Shown here: positions 12,934 to 19,403 of the stretch, one piece after another | Layout of the letters: each line of letters starts with the position of its first letter | How positions within the stretch are numbered: position 1 is the first letter of the stretch | From: a virus | DNA: 60,397 bases | Virus record (IMG/VR): IMGVR_UViG_3300038560_000015 | Span: 1-60,397 of that record | Direction: 5' to 3' (one strand) | Program-made: the position numbers and the translations under genes | Notes under the pieces: model-generated | The model's database searches: none | Told to the model about the DNA's origin: nothing | Seen by the model: the letters and a program-made list of their open reading frames with translations, nothing else

Positions 12934-13470
12934 TTAGCCTTCGTTCGGCGTCGCCGCCGAGACGGCCTGCGTCGCGGTCGGCGATGCCGCGGTGAGCTGG
13001 GCAATGGCCGCCGACGCCTGGGCCGCGAGGCCCGAAAGCGTCTGCACGGAATTGATCGCCGTCACCGCGGTCGAAACCACTTGCGGATCGCCGGCGGTCG
13101 AGCCGGACGACAGCGACTGCGACAAAGCCGCCGTATCGTTTGCCGCCGTAGTCAGGTCGCTGACGACCTTCGCGACGTCGGCGTTGTTCGGTGCGATGAC
13201 CGCCGCCGCAGTGCCCACCGCGCTGATCGTCGAGTTGATGATGGTCAAATGCGCAGCGACGTAAGCGGCGGCAGCCTCGATATCGGAAACCAGGATCGCG
13301 GCGCCGCTCGCCACCTTGGACAAGAACGTCGCGACGTTGGCTTCGGCTTGCTTGAAGAAGCTGACGGCATTCTGCCAATCGGCCGAGAGCGTGGCTTCGA
13401 TCTGGGTGAAGATTGTGCTGGTGCTGGTTGTCGCCGCCGGGGCAGTCGTGGTCGTGTCGGTTGAGGTCAT
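12934..13470 (-). CDS. Ala/Thr-rich helical hypothetical protein
   Basis: 178 residues, about half Ala, Thr, Ser and Val, with mildly hydrophobic stretches (AAAAYVAAHLTIINSTISAVG) that are not clear membrane helices. Lies between lysis-region membrane genes. Homologous-looking proteins are common in phages of this host group, but the role is unknown. Confidence 0.6.
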   Translation of the reverse strand: MTSTDTTTTAPAATTSTSTIFTQIEATLSADWQNAVSFFKQAEANVATFLSKVASGAAILVSDIEAAAAYVAAHLTIINSTISAVGTAAAVIAPNNADVAKVVSDLTTAANDTAALSQSLSSGSTAGDPQVVSTAVTAINSVQTLSGLAAQASAAIAQLTAASPTATQAVSAATPNEG

Positions 13471-13476
13471 AACGCT

Positions 13477-13812
13477 TTAGTCTCCTGGTTTGAGGTCTGG
13501 GTTGGAAATTTCCGTCACGCTGCCATCAGCGGCATAGCCGGGAATCGTCAGAGGCGCGCCTTCGTTGAAATGCTTAAATAACGCGTCCGCTGCGCCCTTT
13601 TTGTCCGCGCCCTTCTCCACAGCGGTGAGAAAGGTCTTGATCGCCGGATGCAGCGCCTTGATGGCGGCGACAATCTGCGGCTCGGCGGTCAGCGCTTGCG
13701 CGGCGATCGTCACCCATTGCGCCACGGTCACTGAGCTTAATGCCGCGGCGACGGTATCGCCGGCGACGGCGTCCTGAATGAGCGGAAGCAAAGCGACCAG
13801 AAGTGCGCCCAT
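13477..13812 (-). CDS. Hypothetical protein with hydrophobic N-terminus, lysis region
   Basis: 111 residues from ATG 13812, chosen over an upstream TTG because it starts the hydrophobic segment MGALLVALLPLIQDAVAG. The rest is helical and soluble, with a C-terminal TIPGYAADGSVTEISNPD. Resembles small proteins adjacent to holins. Role unknown. Confidence 0.55.
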   Translation of the reverse strand: MGALLVALLPLIQDAVAGDTVAAALSSVTVAQWVTIAAQALTAEPQIVAAIKALHPAIKTFLTAVEKGADKKGAADALFKHFNEGAPLTIPGYAADGSVTEISNPDLKPGD

Positions 13813-13814
13813 GA

Positions 13815-13953
13815 TCAGAACACCTTGTTCAAGAGGAAAGCGATCCAGCCGACGACGTCGACGAAGGTCAGCAGCAAAAAACCGGCGGCCCAATAGCTGT
13901 GATTGGCTTGCTCACAGCGCGACGACGATCGTGTAGCCAGTGAGGAAATTCAT
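13815..13953 (-). pseudogene. Small membrane protein split by a +1 frameshift
   Basis: ATG 13953 overlaps the upstream stop (ATGA) and reads MNFLTGYTIVVAL, then TGA at 13914-13912. Skipping one C after the GCG codon gives ...VVACEQANHSYW and then a complete membrane helix (AAGFLLLTFVDVVGWIAFLL) ending at 13815. This would be one about 45-residue membrane protein. A sequencing or assembly error, a mutation or programmed frameshifting cannot be told apart here. Confidence 0.45.
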
Positions 13954-14060
13954 GCGAAGCTGTCGGTCGGTCCGACGTTTGACGGCGGCTGTTTCGGGAC
14001 GCGGCGCTTTTTGACGACGCGCTTGCGGGCGGCCTTGCGCTTGGCTTTACGTTTCTTCAT
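13950..14060 (-). CDS. Very basic 36-aa peptide
   Basis: MKKRKAKRKAARKRVVKKRR... begins at ATG 14060, ATGA-coupled on both sides. More than half Lys/Arg in the first 22 residues. Could bind nucleic acid or acidic membrane lipids. Function unknown. Confidence 0.55.
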   Translation of the reverse strand: MKKRKAKRKAARKRVVKKRRVPKQPPSNVGPTDSFA

Positions 14061-14392
14061 GGGGCTGCCCCACAATTGGCGTCGTGCCAGCCGTCGGCCT
14101 TTAACAGAGGCGCGCTACATAGGATGGCGGTTTGCCGTCGCGTCGCATTTTGCATGGCCGCCAGGTCTCTTCGGCGGAAGGCATCAAGCCATTCGTCCGC
14201 GATCTTGTTGAACTCGCCAAAGGCGTCCATTTGCTCGTCAAAAGCTTTCCGATCGAAGTCGCCTGCCGTCGGCGCTGGAGGCGCTACAGACCGCATATTC
14301 GAGATAACTAACGGCATCGCGACAAGCACAACAAATTCTGCGCCCAGGGCGATCACGCCCGTCAAGAGAAGCAGCTTGCGCAGCATCGTCAT
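14057..14392 (-). CDS. Single-span envelope protein, possible i-spanin
   Basis: 111 residues. N-terminal membrane helix (LLLLTGVIALGAEFVVLVAM), then a periplasmic helical domain with two Cys near the C-terminus. Size and topology fit an inner-membrane spanin, and a tiny lipoprotein gene lies two genes upstream (14892-15002). Spanin assignment is inference. Confidence 0.5.
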   Translation of the reverse strand: MTMLRKLLLLTGVIALGAEFVVLVAMPLVISNMRSVAPPAPTAGDFDRKAFDEQMDAFGEFNKIADEWLDAFRRRDLAAMQNATRRQTAILCSAPLLKADGWHDANCGAAP

Positions 14393-14895
14393 CGCGGCAC
14401 CGCCGCGATCACCCTCGCCCGTACCCGCGGATCGGCGGCATAGCCGATATGGCCGTAGCTCGAGGGAATGTGCACGTTCTTCGCCCCGCGCATTTCGAAG
14501 CCTTGGCCCCAGAAGCAGATGCAGTCGACGCCCGGGCCGCAGCTCGCGCCCGTGAACAGCGGATCGATGCCGATCACCTTGACGCTATAGCCGCGGCGCT
14601 TGAGATCGGTGCCGACGTCGCCAGCAGCCTTGGCGCCCATCGAGTGGCCGATCAGCACAATGCGGTCATGCGGATGGCCGAGCGCGTCGCGCTCGAAGGC
14701 CGCGGCATCGCTCCAATCGCCGACACCGATGGTGCGGCCGCGGCCGTGAAGCCGGGCGCCGATCTGATCCATGGCGTCGGACAGCAGCAAGCCGCCGAGC
14801 CCGCGCATCAGATAGATGCGCGTTGCCGCATGCGCGGACGCGGTCATGCCGGCGGCAATGAGCATCGCCGCCGCGCTGGCGCGAAGCGTTTTCAT
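14389..14895 (-). CDS. Secreted alpha/beta hydrolase (lipase/esterase-like)
   Basis: 168 residues from ATG 14895, which overlaps the upstream stop. Residues 1-23 are a Sec signal ending AHA. The fold is shown by the nucleophile elbow GHSMG (Ser85), an acid candidate Asp111 in GIDPL and a His149 in SSYGHIGY, in the canonical Ser-Asp-His order. It would act in the periplasm on a lipid or ester substrate. Lipases in lysis modules are established in mycobacteriophages (LysB on mycolyl-arabinogalactan); here, in a Gram-negative host, outer-membrane lipids or lipoproteins are possible targets. Four Cys suggest disulfides. Confidence 0.8.
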   Translation of the reverse strand: MKTLRASAAAMLIAAGMTASAHAATRIYLMRGLGGLLLSDAMDQIGARLHGRGRTIGVGDWSDAAAFERDALGHPHDRIVLIGHSMGAKAAGDVGTDLKRRGYSVKVIGIDPLFTGASCGPGVDCICFWGQGFEMRGAKNVHIPSSYGHIGYAADPRVRARVIAAVPR

Positions 14896-15002
14896 TTCTG
14901 CCAGGCACAATGTTCGTGCGCCGTTGCCTGGCACGCCAGATCGACGATGGCGCAGCCAGACAGCGACAGGCACAGGATCGCGAGCGCGAAGATGCGTTTC
15001 AT
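14892..15002 (-). CDS. 36-aa lipoprotein, possible o-spanin
   Basis: ATG 15002 follows AGGA. MKRIFALAILCLSLSGC is a lipoprotein signal with lipobox LSGC; the mature peptide has only about 20 residues. Its stop overlaps the hydrolase start (AAATGA). Small outer-membrane lipoproteins of this kind serve as o-spanins in many phages. Confidence 0.6.
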   Translation of the reverse strand: MKRIFALAILCLSLSGCAIVDLACQATAHEHCAWQK

Positions 15003-15088
15003 GGCGAGTTGTCCTGTGGAAAGGTGCCGGGGCTTTTCGTGAGCCGCCCGGCGCGGCTCAAATCGGCGCTGTGGTGCGCCGTGTGTTC

Positions 15089-15455
15089 TTAGCGCGCCGT
15101 CGGGTTGGGCACGTCCTTGATCGGGACGACCTTATCGCTCGGCACCGCATTCGCCGTTGCCGCCGTGGTCACAACGACCTGCTTGACCTCGGCGTTCTTG
15201 GCCACGGCCAGAAGCTTGCGACAGCGGGCTCGACGACCATGCGGCATAGAGACCGGCGGCGACGCTAACGATGGTGGCAATGCCGCCGGCGATCGAGGTG
15301 ACGCCGTTGGCGATGTTGCTGACGGCCGTGGTCAGCGAGCTCGCGTCCTGACCGTTGACGACGTGCACGGCCGCGGCCATCGTGATGGCGCCCATGGCGT
15401 AACTGACGACATGGCGGCCAAAGGCGGACGCCTGCCCAAGCGTTGGCATCTTCAT
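15089..15455 (-). pseudogene. Holin-like membrane protein with a +1 frameshift
   Basis: ATG 15455 opens MKMPTLGQASAFGRHVVSYAMG with membrane helices at residues about 15-35 and 57-75 (GGIATIVSVAAGLYAAW). After Ser79 the frame goes wrong; skipping the C at 15218 enters the frame KLLAVAKNAEVKQVVVTTAA and ends ...DVPNPTAR at 15089. The combined 121-residue product matches in layout a family of small phage membrane proteins of this host group (two helices and a V/T-rich soluble tail). Without the shift the tail is replaced by an Arg/Gly-rich sequence to 15132. Holin role is inferred from context. Confidence 0.55.
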
Positions 15456-15478
15456 TTCCAGTCTCCCTCTGTGATGAA

Positions 15479-15703
15479 TCAGATCAGCCACGCGAGCGCG
15501 AGCGCTATGGCGGCGATGGCCACGGTCATTGCGAGCCCGATCAGCATGTTGTGTCTCTGCCGCGCGTCCCATTCGGCGGCGGCGTCATCGCAGGCGCATG
15601 GCGTATCCGCGCCCATGCGCAGAAAGTCCGGATGGTCGAGATACCACCAGCACGGACTGCGCCACGCGGGCGATTTGCAGTAGCGGCAGGCGCGGCCGGT
15701 CAT
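15479..15703 (-). CDS. Tail-anchored protein with CxxC motif
   Basis: 74 residues: CRYCKSPAW near the N-terminus, CWW and CACD, then a C-terminal membrane helix (LIGLAMTVAIAAIALALAWLI). The Cys-rich head faces the cytoplasm or periplasm depending on orientation. ATGA-coupled to its upstream neighbour. Function unknown. Confidence 0.6.
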   Translation of the reverse strand: MTGRACRYCKSPAWRSPCWWYLDHPDFLRMGADTPCACDDAAAEWDARQRHNMLIGLAMTVAIAAIALALAWLI

Positions 15704-16086
15704 TCAGCGTCCAGGACCGCAGCAAATAAATCGTCGGCCGCGACCATGACGATGATTTCATAGATAAGATCGTCGACCTTGAGCTTCCGCGCGGCCGCGG
15801 CGGCTTCAAGCGTGGCCCTGGTTTTCGGCGGAAAGGTCGGCTTTGATTTCGGTAGGGCTCCGTCCATCAGTCTTTGATATCGCTTACGGAGATCGTCCAG
15901 TTCGTTGCACAGGACTTTGATGCGGCTCGCGTCGGCGCTGGTCTCGCCATTGATGCCTAGCTCGACAATATCGGCAACGATCTCGACCGGCTCGCGCTTG
16001 CGTTCGCTCGCGAGTTTGAGCAGCCGTTCGGCGAGCGGGCCGCGAAAGGTCGTGATCGTCTCGATTTCCAAAGTCTCAGCCATCAT
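15700..16086 (-). CDS. Possible tandem ribbon-helix-helix protein
   Basis: 128 residues from ATG 16086 (ATGA overlap with the endolysin stop). Both ends have a strand-helix-helix pattern: ETITTFRGPLAERLLKLASERKREPVEIVADIVELG and TRATLEAAAAARKLKVDDLIYEIIVM. This could be a DNA-binding regulator in the lysis region. Alternative: an unrelated helical protein. Confidence 0.45.
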   Translation of the reverse strand: MMAETLEIETITTFRGPLAERLLKLASERKREPVEIVADIVELGINGETSADASRIKVLCNELDDLRKRYQRLMDGALPKSKPTFPPKTRATLEAAAAARKLKVDDLIYEIIVMVAADDLFAAVLDAE

Positions 16087-16853
16087 AAAAACCAATGCGC
16101 GACCTTGGCCCAGAAGCCTTCGCTGATGCCGGGGTCGACGTGGCCGCCGAGATCAGCTTCGGGAGGCTGAACCGCTTGTGCGATGATCTCGCCGCGCCAC
16201 ACCTTGGCGAGCTGATCGCGCGTGCCGTTGAACAGCGACAGGTCGGCGCTGGCCTGCAGGCCGTCGAGCGTGTGCGGCTGGTTGCCGACGCCGTCGCCGG
16301 TGAACTGCCAGAGGAACGGTGCCGGCCATGGCAGCGGCTTGCCGTTGGCGTCGACCATCTTGCATTCCGGACCATATTCCGGAATCCACGGCGCGTGATC
16401 GGCGAGGAAGTCCCGCTGCGCATCCGTCGCGCCGACGATGAGCGACTTGATCCAGTCGCCGCTATAGAGCGTGGTGGCGCGCCCGAAGGCCTGGTCGACG
16501 CGATCGAGGAATTCGATCGCGCCGGAAAGCGTCATCTGCGCGCCTTCGGGATTGCGTTCGAAGTCGAGCGCGCGCAGCAAATTCGGAATATCCGGCGACG
16601 TCGCCTTGATGAAGCGCGCGGCCTGGATCGCGGCGGTCTCGCCGGTATTGAAGGCATAGGCGCCGGGCAGCAATCCCGCAGCGATGATCTGCGGCAGCCG
16701 CGTTCCGTAGGCGACGTCGACCGCGCCGTTCGATCGCGTGGCGCGATGAATGACGCCGGCGCATTTGATGCCGTTGTAGCTCGCCGCCGCCAGCTTCTTG
16801 AAATCGACGGTATTGAGCGAGCCCAGATCGGCGACATAACAAAGATCGGTCAT
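16083..16853 (-). CDS. GH25/DUF1906-type endolysin
   Basis: 256 residues. A TIM-barrel glycoside hydrolase of the GH25-like group: an Asp in strand 1 (YVADLGS), IKCAGVIHRA in strand 2, GLLPGAYAF, and the DxE pair ALDFE (Asp97, Glu99) that carries out muramidase hydrolysis of peptidoglycan. WQFTGDGVGNQPHTLDG is the usual closing strand with the WQ motif. No signal peptide is present, so export would need a holin. ATGA-coupled on both sides. This is the best endolysin candidate of the genome. Confidence 0.85.
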   Translation of the reverse strand: MTDLCYVADLGSLNTVDFKKLAAASYNGIKCAGVIHRATRSNGAVDVAYGTRLPQIIAAGLLPGAYAFNTGETAAIQAARFIKATSPDIPNLLRALDFERNPEGAQMTLSGAIEFLDRVDQAFGRATTLYSGDWIKSLIVGATDAQRDFLADHAPWIPEYGPECKMVDANGKPLPWPAPFLWQFTGDGVGNQPHTLDGLQASADLSLFNGTRDQLAKVWRGEIIAQAVQPPEADLGGHVDPGISEGFWAKVAHWFL

Positions 16854-17044
16854 GAATAACTCCCGAAGGGAAACGGGAAATCGTTGTCGGGCAGGAACAC
16901 GCTCGGCAGACGGCCGGCGTGACGCTCGATCGGTACCGTCGGCAGAATGATAATGACGGCGTCGGACGGATCGCGCGGCGACACGGCGTCGGCATCGCGG
17001 CTCTTGCGTTCATAATCGGAGAAGCGGACGACGTTTTCGCTCAT
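16850..17044 (-). CDS. Hypothetical protein, 64 aa
   Basis: ATG 17044 overlaps the upstream stop. A basic N-terminus (VVRFSDYERKSRDADAVSP) precedes a short hydrophobic strand and a Pro/Phe-rich tail. Small proteins beginning with this type of N-terminus are common next to phage lysins. Function unknown. Confidence 0.55.
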   Translation of the reverse strand: MSENVVRFSDYERKSRDADAVSPRDPSDAVIIILPTVPIERHAGRLPSVFLPDNDFPFPFGSYS

Positions 17045-17241
17045 GCGCGATTCGCCCTCCACAATTTCTCGCGCTGTTCCTTGGTCGACGTCACGATCAG
17101 ATGATGATCGGCTTCATTGAGCACGGCCGTCATGCCGTAATCGCGGAGGATGCGCATCAATGCCGTGAGCAGTTCGGTTCGGCCGCCGCCGGCATCGCCG
17201 CGCGCCTTGAGCTTGAAGGTTTTGATGTCCTTCGCGGTCAT
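17041..17241 (-). CDS. Hypothetical protein, 66 aa
   Basis: Soluble alpha/beta protein (LKARGDAGGGRTELLTALMRILRDYGMTAVLNEADHH split here as a helix and strand pair). ATGA-coupled to the next gene. No family recognised. Confidence 0.55.
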   Translation of the reverse strand: MTAKDIKTFKLKARGDAGGGRTELLTALMRILRDYGMTAVLNEADHHLIVTSTKEQREKLWRANRA

Positions 17242-17265
17242 AGGCGCGCGGCGCGGCAGTCGCGA

Positions 17266-17499
17266 TTAGCTGTTCGGCGCTTCGACGATGTCGAAGTAAT
17301 AGTATTTGCCGATGACGAGCTGGTCGGCCGCCTTCGGATTGTCAATCTGGAATTCCGCCATGCCGCTCGGCGTAGCTTTCTGGAACGAGCGATCTTCCTC
17401 GCAAAGCTTGCTGTCATAGATGCAGCTAAACAATGCCTTCGCGCCGCCCCAGCTTTGGGCGAACACGTTCTCAAGTCTCATCTTGCAACGAATGGCCAT
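17266..17499 (-). CDS. Hypothetical protein, 77 aa
   Basis: ATG 17499 is preferred because AGGGAG lies 7 nt upstream. Beta-rich: MRLENVFAQSWGGAKALFSC, then VIGKYYYFDIVEAP. Similar small proteins occur in phages of this group; function unknown. Confidence 0.6.
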   Translation of the reverse strand: MAIRCKMRLENVFAQSWGGAKALFSCIYDSKLCEEDRSFQKATPSGMAEFQIDNPKAADQLVIGKYYYFDIVEAPNS

Positions 17500-17548
17500 G
17501 ACACGGCTCCCTTTGTTTGAGTGACAAACACGCCAACTACGCGGACGC

Positions 17549-17701
17549 TTACTGATGCTTTTTGGCGATGGCTTCGAGCGAATCTGCGATCCGATGGAGA
17601 TCGCCAAGAACGGTGCCCGCGATCTCCGCAGCGATCTCGATCACCGCGTTTTCATCCTCGGCCTTGATGGCCGCAAACAGCTTCTTGATCTGTTCGTTCA
17701 T
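17549..17701 (-). CDS. Helical 50-aa protein
   Basis: MNEQIKKLFAAIKAEDENAV... continues helical to the end; heptad-like spacing suggests a coiled coil. ATGA-coupled to the upstream gene. Function unknown. Confidence 0.55.
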   Translation of the reverse strand: MNEQIKKLFAAIKAEDENAVIEIAAEIAGTVLGDLHRIADSLEAIAKKHQ

Positions 17702-17901
17702 GCGTCGCCCCGCTTCAATCGCTCGATCACTTCGCCGAGCGTCATGTTTTCATCGAGCGGCCCGTAACAGTCGTCGCAAGGCTTGGCCTTGGCGCGATGC
17801 TTGTTTCGAGCGCAACCTTTGCCAGCGCCGCGGCACGCCCACAGCCGGAATTCGCCCGACGCATCCTTGGCGAGAATTGTTTCGAGCTTCGGCTCGCTCA
17901 T
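17698..17901 (-). CDS. Cys4 zinc-binding-like protein, 67 aa
   Basis: CRGAGKGCARNKHRAKAKPCDDCYG gives Cys-x6-Cys-x11-Cys-x2-Cys, a probable zinc site. Ends with a short helix. ATGA-coupled. Function unknown. Confidence 0.55.
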   Translation of the reverse strand: MSEPKLETILAKDASGEFRLWACRGAGKGCARNKHRAKAKPCDDCYGPLDENMTLGEVIERLKRGDA

Positions 17902-18023
17902 GTGTGCAACACGATCTCGCGCGGTCGTTGATCTTCCAAGCGCCGTTCACGTTCGATAGCAGGTCTCACGGCTTCCCGGGCGCGGGCCAGAATGTTTTCG
18001 ACCTCAGCCTGCGTGAGCTTCAT
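17898..18023 (-). CDS. Helical 41-aa protein
   Basis: MKLTQAEVENILARAREAVR... is a single amphipathic helix. ATGA-coupled on both sides. Function unknown. Confidence 0.5.
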   Translation of the reverse strand: MKLTQAEVENILARAREAVRPAIERERRLEDQRPREIVLHT

Positions 18024-18427
18024 GCGCCCGCTCCCGGCAGAAAGCACCTGATTTGCGTCACACCCTGATAGTCCTGATACGGCCACACCACGGCGGGACC
18101 GAACTTGTTCGGCTCCGTCACCACCGCATCCGGCGGCACATTGATCCATTGCTTGTTGAGCCGGACCCGATAGGTGGCGTTGCCCTTGTCGTCTTTCGGC
18201 CCGTTGGTGTCCCAATCGACATCCTCGATCGAGACGCCGTCCGCGAACGAACAACAGAGCCCCTTCCCTGACGCGAGCTGATCGAACCAAGCGTGCAGTT
18301 TGGGATCTTGCGCGGCGAAGTGACCATCGTCATGCGCGATAGCGGCGCGGGCGAAGAACGCCAGGAAGCCCAGCACCACGATGATGCCAGCCGTGAAGGC
18401 GAGCGTGAGAGCGCGGCGGGTCGTCAC
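18020..18427 (-). CDS. Exported or membrane-anchored hypothetical protein
   Basis: 135 residues from GTG 18427. N-terminal hydrophobic segment (TLAFTAGIIVVLGFLAFFA) serves as signal or anchor; the exported domain has HAWFDQLASGKGLCCSFADG and VDWDTNG and ends CFLPGAGA. I associate this pattern with a family of periplasmic proteins in Rhizobiales and their phages, function unknown. It lies directly after the CHAP-like peptidase gene. Confidence 0.6.
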   Translation of the reverse strand: MTTRRALTLAFTAGIIVVLGFLAFFARAAIAHDDGHFAAQDPKLHAWFDQLASGKGLCCSFADGVSIEDVDWDTNGPKDDKGNATYRVRLNKQWINVPPDAVVTEPNKFGPAVVWPYQDYQGVTQIRCFLPGAGA

Positions 18428-18428
18428 G

Positions 18429-19097
18429 TCACGGCTCGCGGAAGGCGATGGCGCCGGCCAGCGACCGCGGTCGCTCCCGAACCGCATGGCCGTCGTTGCC
18501 CGACAGCACGATCCACCGGCCGCGATCTTGTCCGACAATCCGGCCGACATGGTGCGGCCAGACGACAAGGGCGCCGACATGCGGCGACGTTGGACGTCCA
18601 TAATGCGCCCAATTGCGCGCGAGGTTATAGGAGCGGTCCGACACGCCGAGCAGATGGCGCATGTAGCAGCCGCACCACGGAATGCCGCGACAATCGCTTG
18701 GCCGGTAGCCGATGACGCGCGAGACGCCTTCGACGACATGCGAGGTCATGCCGACCGCGACGTTCTCAGCGGTATCGATCGCGCCCTGCGCGGCGCCAAA
18801 GGCCATTGAAAACGGCCCCGGCTCGAACGGTGTGAAGGCGGCATCGAGCGCGATGCGAGGCTGCGCAAATTTGCGCAGCCGATACGCGGCATAGCGATGA
18901 CCGCTCCGGCGGTGGGCAACGTAATGCCTCTCATGAACCGGCTGCTCATTCCGCCGCACCGATCGCAGCATGTGGATCAGGCCATGGCCGATCCCTTGCA
19001 CCATCGGATTGCCCGGATGGCGGACATGAGCTTGCGCCGGACCGGCGAAGATCGCCGCGAAAACGCAAAAGATCAGCGTCGAGACGAACGCTCGCAT
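18429..19097 (-). CDS. Secreted CHAP/TIGR02594-like cysteine peptidase
   Basis: 222 residues with a Sec signal (FVSTLIFCVFAAIFAGPAQA). The C-terminal domain starts SDCRGIPWCGCYMRH (candidate nucleophile Cys in WCGC), followed by PTSPHVGALVVWPHHVGRIV, with the general-base His in the HHVGRIVGQD strand, and GNDGHAV: the layout of CHAP-like amidases. It would cut peptidoglycan peptides in the periplasm. A 22-bp perfect palindrome (18859-18880) lies within the coding sequence between the signal and the catalytic domain. Confidence 0.7.
   Translation of the reverse strand: MRAFVSTLIFCVFAAIFAGPAQAHVRHPGNPMVQGIGHGLIHMLRSVRRNEQPVHERHYVAHRRSGHRYAAYRLRKFAQPRIALDAAFTPFEPGPFSMAFGAAQGAIDTAENVAVGMTSHVVEGVSRVIGYRPSDCRGIPWCGCYMRHLLGVSDRSYNLARNWAHYGRPTSPHVGALVVWPHHVGRIVGQDRGRWIVLSGNDGHAVRERPRSLAGAIAFREP
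18859..18880. repeat. Palindrome GGCTGCGCAAATTTGCGCAG-CC (22 bp)
   Basis: Perfect 22-bp palindrome around the shared 16-bp core TGCGCAAATTTGCGCA, inside a coding region. Confidence 0.85.
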
Positions 19098-19205
19098 GAA
19101 TTATCCCCTCGATTGTGGACGGTTGTGGACAGGCCGTGCCGCTATTGGCGCGGAGTCTTTATCGCGCTAAGGTCGCACTCTTTCAAAAAAAGGAATGTAA
19201 TCGCC

Positions 19206-19403
19206 ATGACTGACGTCATCGAAGACCTGATCGAGCTAGCCAGAAAGCATTCCGGTGCCCAAAGTCTCGTTGAAGGGCTAAATCGCGCGATCGTGGAGAT
19301 TAGAGGGTCACGCGCAATGCTCGGAGACGTTCGCCGCAGCCTCGGCGTCGACGCCAAGGACCCAAAGCCGCCCGGCTTTCGCGGCGATTATTCGGACGCC
19401 TAG
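19206..19403 (+). CDS. Lone plus-strand gene inside the late operon (moron candidate)
   Basis: 65 residues from ATG 19206; AAAGGAATG precedes it. Helical N-terminal half (VIEDLIELARKHSGAQSLVEG) and a basic, Pro-rich C-terminus. It lies in a 302-bp gap between two minus-strand late genes and opposes them; its stop overlaps the end of the fiber gene. The upstream 100 bp are locally less G+C-rich and could carry its own promoter (TTGTGG near 19123 and CTATTG further on are weak matches). Such insertions often are prophage-expressed genes. Confidence 0.5.
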   Translation: MTDVIEDLIELARKHSGAQSLVEGLNRAIVEIRGSRAMLGDVRRSLGVDAKDPKPPGFRGDYSDA

